A stretch of DNA of 64,000 nt, from NCBI GenBank assembly GCA_965261945.1, contig CBDHEF010000002.1:2542001-2606000 (forward strand), written 5' to 3'. The notes under the pieces are model-generated. The model was not told the DNA's origin. It did not search any database and saw nothing but the letters and a program-made list of their open reading frames with translations. The translations under genes were made by a program, and so were the position numbers. Below are positions 42,440-50,660 of the stretch, in pieces. The number at the start of each line of letters is the position of its first letter. The first letter of the stretch is position 1. This stretch comes from VXOI01 sp965261945. Its GTDB lineage: Bacteria > Chloroflexota > Dehalococcoidia > Lucifugimonadales > UBA3495.

Positions 42440-42757
42440 TTTCACCTTGGATTTGGTTTAGAAGTTGGACTCCAGCGGCGTAAACATCCCAGACCCGTGG
42501 ACAGCGGCGACGACCCTCAGAAAGTTTCCGCCACGACCACGCAAAATATCCAAACCAACAGCACAGTTAACGAGGAATTTTGCGATTCCTCAAGACCCTT
42601 GGATGGTCATAGCTGTGCCCCGACGATAAAATCGCCAGTCTTGTTCCTCGCGTCCGGTGTATCGTCTACCCCCTGATCGGCTGAATGGGGTATCTAGCGG
42701 GCTGGATAATTCCCGGGGGAATTGAGCTGGTTGTATGCGGTGTTGCAAATGGAACGG
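42440..42757. other. Intergenic stretch before the CRISPR remnant
   Basis: No gene, promoter or RNA was recognised in these 320 bases. GGGAATTG at 42717-42724 lies exactly 61 bases before the same octamer of the first CRISPR repeat, which may be a decayed third repeat. Confidence 0.3.
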
Positions 42758-42849
42758 GGGCGTCCCCGCTGGTGCGTGGGAATTGCGGTCCGCAGGGAAT
42801 CCCCGGTACAGCCGCCGCGGGCGTCCCCGCTGGTGCGTGGGAATTGCGG
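42758..42849 (-). CRISPR. Two-repeat, one-spacer CRISPR remnant, type I-E-like
   Basis: Two copies of an identical 31-base sequence (42758-42788 and 42819-42849) are 61 bases apart, the exact repeat-plus-spacer period of type I-E arrays (29 + 32). On the minus strand the core ATTCCCACGCACCAGCGGGG resembles the I-E repeat core GTTCCCCGCGCCAGCGGGGA, with a stem of CCC-CGC against GCG-GGG and a bulged A. The unique part between them is 42789-42818. No cas genes are in the window. Confidence 0.6.
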
Positions 42850-42870
42850 GGATTGGACGACAACGACAGT

Positions 42871-42918
42871 CGCTTCTTTACCTCACCGCTTCTTTACCTC
42901 ACCGCTTCTTTACCTCAC
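42871..42918. repeat. Three perfect 16-bp tandem repeats after dnaE2
   Basis: CGCTTCTTTACCTCAC occurs three times without a gap (42871, 42887, 42903), starting eight bases beyond the dnaE2 stop. The last copy flows into similar CGCTGCCTCACC sequence at the end of the gene. Confidence 0.85.
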
Positions 42919-42925
42919 CGCTGCC

Positions 42926-45900
42926 TCACCGCCAGTCGTGGGCGCTGGGCATGGGGACTCTGGGGTCTATGGCCCGGATGTCAGAGACGACCAGGCTGGT
43001 GGCGCCGTCCCAGCGGGAGACGGCGCCGCGGGCCAGGATGACCTGGCTCTGCAACTGGCGCCGGCTGCGGAAGAAGACCTGGGGCCATAAGATGAGTTGC
43101 ACATCTCCCTCCTCGTCCTCGATGGTCACGAACACTGTGCCTTCCTGGCCCTTGGGGTGCTGGCGGGCGATGGGCCAGCCGGCCACCAGCGCCCCGGCGC
43201 CTTCCTCCAGCCCGTAGACCGCCGTGGTGGGCAGCACATGGCGGCTCAGTCCGGGGCGCACGAACTCCATCAGGTGGCCCCGGGGGTAGATGCCCATGAC
43301 CTCGTATTCGCCAGCCATCTTCTCGTAGTCGGTGAAGTCGGGCAGCTCGGGGGCGTTGCCCTCCAGGGACAGGGGCAGAGCGGCCTGGCGCGGCCTGCCC
43401 GGCCCAAGGGCGGCAAGTACGGGGCCGGGGCGGGTGGCCAGTCCCGCGTCCCACAGCGCCGCCCGGCGGTTGGGGGCGACGCCGTCGAAGGCCCCGGCCT
43501 TGACCAGCGAGAGCGCGGCCTGCGGCTTCAGCCCGGTGCGACGCACGAAGTCGCCGGCCCCGGCGTAGGGACCTCCCCGCTCCCGCTCGGCCACTATCAG
43601 CCGGGCCGACTCCGATCCCACGTCGCGGATGAACTGGAGTCCCAGCAGCGCCGAGCCGTCCTCCCGGCCCTGGTTAACCGGGATACACCGCTCCGCGCTC
43701 CGGTTGACGCAGGGATTGAGGAAAGTCACCCCGAAGCGGCGGGCGTCCTGCTTCAGGGTCTCCATGGGGTAGAAGCCCATAGGCTGGTTGTTAATCAGGC
43801 CGACGAAGAACTCCACCGGGTGGTAGCGTTTGAGCCATGCTGCCTGGTAGGCGGTTACGGCAAAGGCGTGGGAGTGGGACTCGGGGAACATATAGTGGCC
43901 GTTCAGCTTGGCGAAGATCCGGCGGGCGGCGTCTTCGGGTACGCCGTTGCGCTGCGCCCCCCCCAGGAACCGCTGCCAGTGACCCTCGATCAGGCGCTGG
44001 TTGTTGGGGCGGGCGAAGGCCCGGCGCAGCTCGTCGGCCTGGGCGGCGGTGAATCCCGCCACGTCCATCACCAGTTGCACCACCTGCTCCTGCCAGACGA
44101 TGATGCCGTAGCCCCGTTGCAGGGCGCGCTGCTCCAGCGGGTGGTCGTAGTCCCACGGTGCGTCGTGGCGGTAGCGCTCCACGAACTGGGAGACGGCGCT
44201 GCCCTGCACCCCCACGCCGGGGCGGATGAGCGCAACCTGGTAGGCCAGGTCCAGAAGGTTGCGGGAGTTGAGCCGCTGGCCCATCTTGAGCTGGGCCGGC
44301 GACTGGAGCAGGAAGACTCCCTTGGCCCGGCCCTGGTTGATCAGGTCGTAGACCTCCGGGTCCCGGGGGTCAATGCGCGAGAGATCGGGGCGCCGGCCCT
44401 CGCGGGCCTCGATCATGTCCAGGGCCTCCTCCAGCTGGTCCAGCACCGGCAGGGAGAGCAGGTCAATCTTGGCAAACCCGGCGTCGGCCACGCTGTCCTT
44501 GTTCCAGTCCATGATGTAGCGGCCCTCCATGGCGCCTGCCCTGGTGGGCACCATTTCCGGGATGGGCGAGCTGCTCAGCACCAGGCCGCCGACGTGCTGG
44601 CCCAGCGACCGGGGCGCGCGCATCAGCTGGGGGGCCAGCTCCACCAGGTCGCGCCAGCCGGGGGAGTCCACCCGGTCGCAGAAGGCGGGAAGTTCCCGCA
44701 TCTCGAACTCCAGCGCGGCGGCGTCATGGGAGTGCAGTTGCCTGGACAGCAGGGACAGCTCCTCCTTCGGCAGCCCCAGGGCCTTGCCGAGGTCCTGTAT
44801 GATGCCCTTGACGCTGTAGGTGGAAACGGCCCCAGCCAGGACGGCGAACTCCGGCCCGAATCGCCGGTGCACCCGCTGGATGAGCTCGTTGCGCAGTTGC
44901 CGAGGGAAGTCCAGGTCTATATCCGGGAGCAGGCTGGTGTCGTCGGATATGAAGCGCTCCAGCGTCAGGTCCCACTCCAGGGGGTCGACGTGGCTGATGC
45001 CGATGAGGTAGCCCACCAGCAGGGCCACCGAGGAGCCGCGCCCCCGGCCCGGCGGCCGCTCCTCCAAGGGCGTCTCGGGTTGGATCAGCCCCTTCTCCTC
45101 CATGATTTTCTGGGCCAGCAGGACAATCTCGCGGTAGAGCAGCAGGAAGCCGGCCAGGTTGTGCAGCTCTATCAGCCGGAACTCCTCCCGCAGCCGCTCC
45201 GCCACCTCCCGCGGCACCGAGCCGTAGCGCCGGGTAGCGGCTTCATAGCAGAGCTGTTGCAGGTAGCTGTCCGGCGTGTAGCCCTCCGGCACGTCGGCGT
45301 CGGGCAGGGCATAGCCCAGGTCGGCGCTGAGGTCGAATTCGCACATCTCCGCGATGCGCCGGGTGTTGGCGATAGCTTCGGGGCAGTGGCGAAAGAGCTG
45401 CTCCATTTCTGCGGGTGGTTTCATGCAGAGGTGATGATTGGGGCGGATGAAGCGCAGGGCCTGGTCTATGGTGGTGTTGTGGTTTGCGGCCACCAGCGCG
45501 TGTTGCAGCCGGTAGCGTTCCGGCAGGTGGTAGTGGACATCGTTGGTGGCCACGACGGGCGCGCCAACCTCTCGGGCCAGCACGGTCAGGTCGCGGTTGC
45601 GCAGGGTGTCCCCGTTCAGGGAGTTCTGCTGAAGCTCCACGAACACCGAATCTTTGCCGAACCATTCCCGGTAGTCGTCCAATAGCCGCCTGGCGTCGGC
45701 GACCCTGCCCTCCGCCTTTAGCTTGGAGAGCGGCCCGTCCCGCCCGCCGGTGAGCAGCGCCAGCCCGGCAGCGTGGCCGGGAAGGAAGCGGGGGGCGAGT
45801 CGTGGATTGCGCCGGTCGGCGGCGTTGGCCAGGGTGAACAGACGGGAGAGGTTGCCGTAGCCCTCCCGCGTCCGGGCCAGCAGGGTCAGCCGGGAGCCGT

Positions 45901-46114
45901 CGGTCAGGGTCAGCTCGCCGCCGGTGACGGGCTTGAGGTCTAGGCCGTTGGCCTGCCGGGCGAAGTCCAGGGCGCCGCAGAGGTTGGTGTCGGTCAGGGC
46001 CAGGCAGTCGCAGCCGTACTCCACGGCCTGGGCCAGCAGCTCGTGAGTGTGAGAAGCGCCCAGGCCGAAGGAGTAGAAGCTCTTGGCGTGAAGCTCGACG
46101 TAGTCGCCGGACAT
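42926..46114 (-). CDS. dnaE2: Error-prone DNA polymerase III alpha subunit
   Basis: A 1062-residue C-family polymerase of DnaE2 length. An N-terminal PHP domain (YVELHAKSFYSFGLGASHTHELL) comes first. PDIDLDFPRQLRNELI, about residue 400, holds the catalytic Asp pair, and APRSLGQHVGGLVLS, the (HhH)2 region and a C-terminal OB-fold follow. With ImuB it carries out damage-induced translesion synthesis. It follows imuB by 15 bp, under a LexA-like box. Confidence 0.93.
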   Translation of the reverse strand: MSGDYVELHAKSFYSFGLGASHTHELLAQAVEYGCDCLALTDTNLCGALDFARQANGLDLKPVTGGELTLTDGSRLTLLARTREGYGNLSRLFTLANAADRRNPRLAPRFLPGHAAGLALLTGGRDGPLSKLKAEGRVADARRLLDDYREWFGKDSVFVELQQNSLNGDTLRNRDLTVLAREVGAPVVATNDVHYHLPERYRLQHALVAANHNTTIDQALRFIRPNHHLCMKPPAEMEQLFRHCPEAIANTRRIAEMCEFDLSADLGYALPDADVPEGYTPDSYLQQLCYEAATRRYGSVPREVAERLREEFRLIELHNLAGFLLLYREIVLLAQKIMEEKGLIQPETPLEERPPGRGRGSSVALLVGYLIGISHVDPLEWDLTLERFISDDTSLLPDIDLDFPRQLRNELIQRVHRRFGPEFAVLAGAVSTYSVKGIIQDLGKALGLPKEELSLLSRQLHSHDAAALEFEMRELPAFCDRVDSPGWRDLVELAPQLMRAPRSLGQHVGGLVLSSSPIPEMVPTRAGAMEGRYIMDWNKDSVADAGFAKIDLLSLPVLDQLEEALDMIEAREGRRPDLSRIDPRDPEVYDLINQGRAKGVFLLQSPAQLKMGQRLNSRNLLDLAYQVALIRPGVGVQGSAVSQFVERYRHDAPWDYDHPLEQRALQRGYGIIVWQEQVVQLVMDVAGFTAAQADELRRAFARPNNQRLIEGHWQRFLGGAQRNGVPEDAARRIFAKLNGHYMFPESHSHAFAVTAYQAAWLKRYHPVEFFVGLINNQPMGFYPMETLKQDARRFGVTFLNPCVNRSAERCIPVNQGREDGSALLGLQFIRDVGSESARLIVAERERGGPYAGAGDFVRRTGLKPQAALSLVKAGAFDGVAPNRRAALWDAGLATRPGPVLAALGPGRPRQAALPLSLEGNAPELPDFTDYEKMAGEYEVMGIYPRGHLMEFVRPGLSRHVLPTTAVYGLEEGAGALVAGWPIARQHPKGQEGTVFVTIEDEEGDVQLILWPQVFFRSRRQLQSQVILARGAVSRWDGATSLVVSDIRAIDPRVPMPSAHDWR

Positions 46115-46129
46115 CAGGGTTTCCCGACG

Positions 46130-47707
46130 CTAATGCCCCTGCTGGTACCAGCAATCATCATGCTGGTCCCGGAACAGGGTGACCAGTCCCCCATCCTCCC
46201 GCTCCACCCGGTAGTAGGTCCTGGTCAAAGGTTTGGGCAGCCACCACAGGTCGAAAGTCCACGAGTCCTCGATGCGGGCCACTCGCCGCCACTCTCCCGA
46301 ATTCGCTTCGCTCAAATGCCATCCACTCCTCTGCCGCCCTGTTGCCGGCGGCTTCGCTCCGCCTCCGGGTTGCCTGATGGTCTTGGGCTGGTGGTTCTCG
46401 TCCTCCTGAACTGCAACAAGTTCCGGGGCCAACAGGGGGCGGATGCTGCCGCTCAGGGGGTCCAGCGGCGTCTGCACGGCCCGCATCTCCGGCGCCGGAT
46501 GCCAGGGGGCGACTTCGACCACCCGGTAGAGGGCCGGATTGCCCGCCGTCCGCGCCTGCAACCGCCGCTCCACCTCCACCAGCCGGCTCCGCCTGTGGTC
46601 CCGCGCGTCGGGCAGCAGGCCCAACTGCGCCCCCGACTCCCCGGTGAAGCCGGACAGGGTCAGGGTCAGGCCGTCCACGGGAACCGCCGGCGGTTCCGCC
46701 TCCAGCTTGCTGCGGACGATGAACGACGCCCTCTCCCACCGCCCGACGCCCTCCTGGAAGTTGACCGTCTTCTCCCAGGGGGCGGCGCCGAACACCGGGC
46801 ATTCCAGGGCGGCCTGCCGGGCGTACCGGCCCCGCATGACGGGACGGGCGTAGGCGCGCCGGAGCAGGGTGTCCACGGCCACCAGCAGCATTTCCAAGGA
46901 TGTTGAGGAAAAGGGCAGCGAGGTATGCTCTGTCACCGTTTCCTGGTATTTGAGTGGTATCAGGGGCCGGTCGTCGCGCCCGTTGGCGAGGTTCCAGACC
47001 CATCCGCCCTCCGGCCCGAACTGGTCAATCATCCGGGCCTGGTCCATGGCGGCCACCTGGCCCAGGGTATGCAGCCCGAACCGGCGCAGGGCGGATATAA
47101 TCTCGCCGGGCGCCGGAAGCAGGCTCACGGAGCGGGAAGACAGGAAGGCCGCGGGATCCTCAGGCGCCTTGACGGCCCTCAGCGAGTCGCTGCTGCGGGC
47201 GGCCACCAGCGCCGGGAACTTGCCCTCCCCGATGCCGGCGCGCGGGAGCAGTGTCTCGGGTACGGCGTTCAGCAGGGCGCGGACGAGGCGCTCCTCGCCG
47301 CCGTACATGGGTTCCAGGCCCTCCATTGCGACGTAGGCGATGCCCAGCCCGGCATCCTCCACCCGGTCGCCAATACCTTGCAGTGCGCCGAGGACCTGGC
47401 GGAACACCCGGCGGTAGTGAGGTTCGTCGGCTTCCAGAACGACGGCCCCGGCCTGGTGCGACAGGGCCTGCTCCAGCGGCATACCCGCCGATACCGCCAC
47501 GGCCATCGGAAAGTGGTCAACCACCACTTTCCCGGATTTTCGTCCGCTCCGCTCAAAGGCGGTACGCTCCAGTGTCGCTCCGTTCCCGGCGGCTCCGCTC
47601 CGTTCCCGGCGGTCGGCAATCAGGGCAGGCTGATCTTTCAGGTGGGGCCGGCGCTGCATTTCGGCCTTGGCCCGCAGGTGGGTGATGAGCACACAGGCGA
47701 CCTTCAA
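46130..47707 (-). CDS. imuB: ImuB-like Y-family polymerase homologue
   Basis: A 525-residue protein related to Y-family polymerases and lacking their catalytic acidic residues, as ImuB does. KVACVLITHL is the first strand, YVAMEGLEPMYGGEERLVRALL replaces the catalytic palm motif, and RFGLHTLGQVAAM and the long little-finger/C-terminal region follow. ImuB links DnaE2 to the beta clamp. Translation starts at TTG 47707 with GGAGG four bases ahead. No imuA or recA-like partner gene is next to it. Confidence 0.88.
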   Translation of the reverse strand: MKVACVLITHLRAKAEMQRRPHLKDQPALIADRRERSGAAGNGATLERTAFERSGRKSGKVVVDHFPMAVAVSAGMPLEQALSHQAGAVVLEADEPHYRRVFRQVLGALQGIGDRVEDAGLGIAYVAMEGLEPMYGGEERLVRALLNAVPETLLPRAGIGEGKFPALVAARSSDSLRAVKAPEDPAAFLSSRSVSLLPAPGEIISALRRFGLHTLGQVAAMDQARMIDQFGPEGGWVWNLANGRDDRPLIPLKYQETVTEHTSLPFSSTSLEMLLVAVDTLLRRAYARPVMRGRYARQAALECPVFGAAPWEKTVNFQEGVGRWERASFIVRSKLEAEPPAVPVDGLTLTLSGFTGESGAQLGLLPDARDHRRSRLVEVERRLQARTAGNPALYRVVEVAPWHPAPEMRAVQTPLDPLSGSIRPLLAPELVAVQEDENHQPKTIRQPGGGAKPPATGRQRSGWHLSEANSGEWRRVARIEDSWTFDLWWLPKPLTRTYYRVEREDGGLVTLFRDQHDDCWYQQGH

Positions 47708-47751
47708 TGCGCCTCCGGGTCGGGAAAGTCCGGCTGAACCGGCAACGCCGG

Positions 47752-47780
47752 ATATTATAGAACATTTGTTTCTTTGTCAA
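47752..47780 (-). promoter_or_regulatory. imuB-dnaE2 promoter with LexA-like box
   Basis: Minus-strand TTGACA and TAATAT are spaced by 17 bases. Between them at 47760-47772 lies, on the plus strand, GAACATTTGTTTC, one mismatch from the Gram-positive LexA core GAAC-n4-GTTC. A repressor there would block the promoter, as in SOS regulons. Confidence 0.65.
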
Positions 47781-47904
47781 CATGACAACGAGGACGAGAA
47801 AATTGCAAAACTTTCTGGCGGCTACTGACTGTGGCGGAGCGTCTGGCTGTCCCTGGAACTGTTTTCCTGGTCGGATTGCACAGTACGCCGGTGGAGTTTC
47901 CGGC

Positions 47905-48114
47905 TTACGCGCGGTCGAAGTCTGATCTGGAGATTCCCAGGTTTCTTCTAATCCGGTGGAGGGTCCCTGTGGCCAGGTCACGATTGCCGTGCCTGGGGAT
48001 GGGAGTCCGCTGGCTGTTGGCTGGGTTTATCCAGATTTCATGGGAACCGTCGGCTTGTCTCTGGAATCTGCACCCCGGTGTTTCCAACTTCCTACGGAGT
48101 TCTCGGCAGGTCAT
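47905..48114 (-). CDS. hicA: HicA-family toxin (mRNA interferase)
   Basis: A 69-residue double-stranded-RNA-binding-fold toxin. It has MTCRELRRKLETPG, then GSHEIW with the catalytic His, and TPIPRHGNRDLATGTLHRIRRNLGIS. HicA cleaves mRNA when released. Its ATG overlaps the hicB stop by 4 bp (ATGA), so this locus has the order antitoxin-toxin. Confidence 0.9.
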   Translation of the reverse strand: MTCRELRRKLETPGCRFQRQADGSHEIWINPANSQRTPIPRHGNRDLATGTLHRIRRNLGISRSDFDRA

Positions 48115-48356
48115 GCGGCTACGGTCAGGGTCCCCTTCGGGCTTCGCAGGGGAGTCACTTCCGGGGGCAGCGCTTCCCCTTCTTCCTGGCGGAGTTGAAT
48201 GATGGTCTGCGCTACCGCCAACAGGCTGTGCAGCGTCTCCTCAGGTGTCTCTCCCCACGCCATGGCGCCCTGGAGGGCCGGGATTTCGGCCAGGTACATC
48301 CAGCCCTCGCTTTCCTGGGGTTCGTGGAGTAGGTACTCCAGTTGGTAGATGTCCAT
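48111..48356 (-). CDS. hicB: HicB-family antitoxin
   Basis: An 81-residue HicB protein with the partial RNase-H-like fold: YLLHEPQESEGWMYLAEIPALQGAMAWGETPEETLHSLL. A C-terminal helix follows, but no clear DNA-binding domain. GGAGG lies five bases before ATG 48356, which is preferred over the frame extension to 48428. It neutralises HicA encoded directly downstream. Confidence 0.9.
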   Translation of the reverse strand: MDIYQLEYLLHEPQESEGWMYLAEIPALQGAMAWGETPEETLHSLLAVAQTIIQLRQEEGEALPPEVTPLRSPKGTLTVAA

Positions 48357-48486
48357 CCTTTCCTCCGGTTCCAGCATTCTGGACGGTTGGATTCCAATGA
48401 TTTTGCTCTGCCGGACTATACCGGTCAAATGGGAGCTTGTGAGCGGCCATTCTCCATCGCGGAGTTTTGCAATTGTCTCGAGGACA

Positions 48487-48537
48487 TCTCAGCGTCCTTC
48501 AACCTCCTCCGGGGGAGGAGGTTGAAGGACGCTGAGA
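48487..48537. repeat. Perfect 24-bp inverted repeat between hicBA and the VOC gene
   Basis: The arms 48487-48510 and 48514-48537 are exact reverse complements with the loop GGG (core ACCTCCTCC / GGAGGAGGT). It is in the divergent intergenic region. Such a long perfect stem with a 3-base loop could form a cruciform or a strong RNA hairpin in either direction; no T-run is present. Confidence 0.85.
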
Positions 48538-48618
48538 CCAGCGCGGCCTTTCTTACGTGGTTTGGCCGGATTATGGTAATTTTAGGGCGCAATACGTTGG
48601 TCTTAAAGGAGAAAAGCG

Positions 48619-49131
48619 ATGGGATACACACCCAGTTACCTGGGCCACGTGAACATCTACGTCCGCAACGCCAAGGACGCCCGCGACTGGTACGAATCCG
48701 TACTTGGACTGCACACCTACGACTTCAAGGAAGGCCGCGCCGCCTTCATGTCGGCCGATCTGAACCAGTCCCACGAGATTGCGCTGATGGAAGTGGGCGA
48801 GAACGCCGACGGCCCCCGCGCCGGTCAGGTGGGCCTGAACCACATGGCCTGGCGCATGGGCAGCCTGGAAGACCTGGCCGATTTCTACAACAACCTGAAG
48901 GAAAAGGATGTTCCCATCCAGCGCGTCTCCGACCACGGCCTGTCGCTGGGCATCTACCTCAAGGACCCCGACGGCAACGGCATCGAGGTCTACTATGAGA
49001 CCCCGCGCGAGGAGTGGCGCCGGCAGGAGAACCTGTTCATGAGCGGCGCCCGCCCGCAGGGCAACTTCCCCGGCCCGTGGGAAGCCGACCTGGTTCCCGA
49101 CGGCGTGGCTGCCGCCGCCCAGCGCAGCTAG
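48619..49131 (+). CDS. VOC-family (glyoxalase/dioxygenase) protein
   Basis: A 170-residue protein with two beta-alpha-beta-beta-beta modules: LGHVNIYVRNAKDARDWYESVLGL and LNHMAWRMGSLEDLADFYNNL ... HGLSLGIYLKDPDGNGIEVYYE. His in LGHV, His in LNHM and Glu in IEVYYE are the expected metal ligands, as in extradiol dioxygenases and fosfomycin-resistance enzymes. The substrate is unknown. AAAGGAG precedes the ATG. Confidence 0.88.
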   Translation: MGYTPSYLGHVNIYVRNAKDARDWYESVLGLHTYDFKEGRAAFMSADLNQSHEIALMEVGENADGPRAGQVGLNHMAWRMGSLEDLADFYNNLKEKDVPIQRVSDHGLSLGIYLKDPDGNGIEVYYETPREEWRRQENLFMSGARPQGNFPGPWEADLVPDGVAAAAQRS

Positions 49132-49163
49132 AAATAATCTGGACTGTGATTCGTCTGATCCAG

Positions 49164-49200
49164 TGATGGCCGTGATTCCCGCAACGGGATCACGGCCATC
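49164..49200. terminator. Bidirectional hairpin between VOC and RidA genes
   Basis: GATGGCCGTGATTCCCG pairs with CGGGATCACGGCCATC (16 bp, one bulge) between two converging genes. Confidence 0.65.
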
Positions 49201-49230
49201 ATCATAATCACGAAAACCAAAGTTCAGACG

Positions 49231-49626
49231 CTACTGAACGACCGCTATCGCCTCAATCTCGATGAGCATATCCGGGTCCACCAAGCGGCTGACTTCGACG
49301 AGGGTGCTGGCGGGGTAGTCCGAGGCGAAGAACTCGGCGCGGACTTCGTGGATGGCTGCGAAGTGTTCGGCCAGGTTGGTAACGAACACCGTGACCTTGA
49401 CCACGTCGTCCATCGTCGCCCCGCCCTCGGCCAGCACGGCCTGGAGGTTTTGCAGCGTCTTGCGGGTCTGGGCCTGAATGTCGCCCCGCCCCACGAGCTC
49501 GCCGTCAACGCCTCGCGCCACCTGCCCGGAGGCGAACACCATCCGACTCGCCGGAACCGCGACGCCCTGCGACATGATGCCCGCCGGTCTCGCTACGGCG
49601 TCGCTGACCAGTATTTCCTTTGCCAT
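49231..49626 (-). CDS. RidA-like protein
   Basis: A 131-residue YjgF/YER057c/UK114 protein. It has FASGQVARGVDGELVGRGDIQAQTRKTLQNL and ending PASTLVEVSRLVDPDMLIEIEAIAV. The Arg that RidA imine deaminases carry in the PxR position is Ser here (PAST), placing it with Rid subfamilies of other or unknown activity. It is a homotrimer in relatives. It is the last gene of a minus-strand run with two monooxygenase-like genes. Confidence 0.85.
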   Translation of the reverse strand: MAKEILVSDAVARPAGIMSQGVAVPASRMVFASGQVARGVDGELVGRGDIQAQTRKTLQNLQAVLAEGGATMDDVVKVTVFVTNLAEHFAAIHEVRAEFFASDYPASTLVEVSRLVDPDMLIEIEAIAVVQ

Positions 49627-49632
49627 GATTTT

Positions 49633-49666
49633 CCCTCACCCTAACCCTCTCCCAGAGGGAGAGGGA
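49633..49666. repeat. Intergenic CCCTCACCC repeat, copy 2
   Basis: Nearly the same palindromic element as 19655-19688, placed between the RidA gene and the upstream monooxygenase gene. Confidence 0.7.
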
Positions 49667-49707
49667 ATTTCATACAAGCCTCCCACCGGGGGAGAAGCAA
49701 CAAGAGG

Positions 49708-50028
49708 CTACTTCCACTCGGCGTCGGGGGGCCAGACGTTGACGCTGCCCCGGGCCGCGCCTTGCAGGACGGGGTCGTCCCGCAACTCCCCCAGGACTGC
49801 AATCGCCTTCAGGTAATGTTCCGACGACGTGTGCGCCTGGAAGGCGGCTTCGTCCACATAGACCTCATAGACCCAGACCCGGTTGGGGTCACCGGCGTCC
49901 TGGATTACGTCGAAGCGCAGGCATCCCGGCTCGGTGTTGGCCGCCGCCTGCGCGTTGGGCAGGAGGGCTTCCAGGAATTTCTCCTTCGCTCCCTCTTTGA
50001 TTTGCAATGGCGCGATGATGACGTACAT
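49708..50028 (-). CDS. Antibiotic biosynthesis monooxygenase-type protein (YgiN-like)
   Basis: A 106-residue dimeric ferredoxin-like-fold protein. It has IIAPLQIKEGAKEKFLEALLPNAQAAANTEPGCLRFDVIQDAGDPNRVWVYEVYVDEAAFQAH, the ABM/quinol monooxygenase pattern. It is a tandem paralogue of the gene at 50136-50453. Such proteins act on quinols or aromatic intermediates, or degrade haem. Confidence 0.85.
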   Translation of the reverse strand: MYVIIAPLQIKEGAKEKFLEALLPNAQAAANTEPGCLRFDVIQDAGDPNRVWVYEVYVDEAAFQAHTSSEHYLKAIAVLGELRDDPVLQGAARGSVNVWPPDAEWK

Positions 50029-50058
50029 AGTGCGTCTCCTTTATTTGCTCTGATTACG

Positions 50059-50092
50059 CCCTCACCCTAACCCTCTCCCAGTGGGAGAGTGA
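50059..50092. repeat. Intergenic CCCTCACCC repeat, copy 3
   Basis: A slightly diverged copy of the 19655 element between the two monooxygenase-type genes. Confidence 0.65.
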
Positions 50093-50135
50093 ACTTCCGG
50101 GGAGGGAGGGGGAATTATGGGATTGGGGCGTTCCT

Positions 50136-50453
50136 CTACTTCCACTCGCCGTCGGTGGGCCAGACGTTGCTGCTGCCCCGGGCCGCGCCCTGGATGCCCT
50201 CGACGCGGATGTCGGCAGTGGCGTCGCGGAACTTGATGAAGTGCGGCGCCTGCGTGTGCGCCTGGAAGGCGGCCTCGTCGTCATATACCTCGTAGAGCCA
50301 GATGCGGTTCTCGTCGCCGGCATCCTGGATCACGTCGAAGCGCCGGCAGCCCGGCTCGTCATTCACCGACCCTATGGCGTCCGGGATGATGGCCTCCATG
50401 AACTGTTCCTTGCAGCCCGGCTTGATCTGGATGGGCGCAATGATCACGTACAT
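50136..50453 (-). CDS. Antibiotic biosynthesis monooxygenase-type protein (YgiN-like)
   Basis: A 105-residue paralogue of the downstream gene, sharing MYVIIAP-QIK, EPGC-RFDVIQDAGD-NR, EVY-DEAAFQAH and an ending QGAARGS-NVWP-D-EWK. The duplication is older than the DNA repeat between the genes. It is divergent from the HpaB-type hydroxylase gene, which may mark a shared role with aromatic substrates. Confidence 0.85.
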   Translation of the reverse strand: MYVIIAPIQIKPGCKEQFMEAIIPDAIGSVNDEPGCRRFDVIQDAGDENRIWLYEVYDDEAAFQAHTQAPHFIKFRDATADIRVEGIQGAARGSSNVWPTDGEWK

Positions 50454-50499
50454 TCGTCAGTCTCCTTGCCGTCGGCTGAATCGGTAGCATCGTACCACA

Positions 50500-50584
50500 G
50501 TCTGAATCAGGATTTGCCGGATTCGAGGATTATCAGGATGGGGAATCCTGCCCATCCTTTAATCCTGAAAATCCTGATTCAGAC
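50500..50584. mobile_element. 85-bp palindromic intergenic element
   Basis: GTCTGAATCAGGATTT (50500-50515) is the exact complement of 50569-50584. Inside are further AGGAT/ATCCT repeats, including AGGATGGG ... CCCATCCT. It is non-coding, in the divergent gap before the hydroxylase gene, and resembles the AATCCTGATTCAGA-type short interspersed elements found in many bacteria. Confidence 0.55.
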
Positions 50585-50660
50585 AATGCCCGTGACGCCC
50601 CGCGCCGGGCGTGTTACCATTCCCGAAAGGCCACAGAAATGCAATCTAGGGGGCCGTGCC

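Noticed and set aside
42697..42727. A third CRISPR repeat
   Set aside because: Only one octamer is in phase and the rest does not align, so it is mentioned as a hint and not counted.
43097..45685. 862-codon plus-strand open frame opposite dnaE2
   Set aside because: It is a shadow of the dnaE2 codon pattern. It has no recognisable domain, while dnaE2 has all expected motifs.
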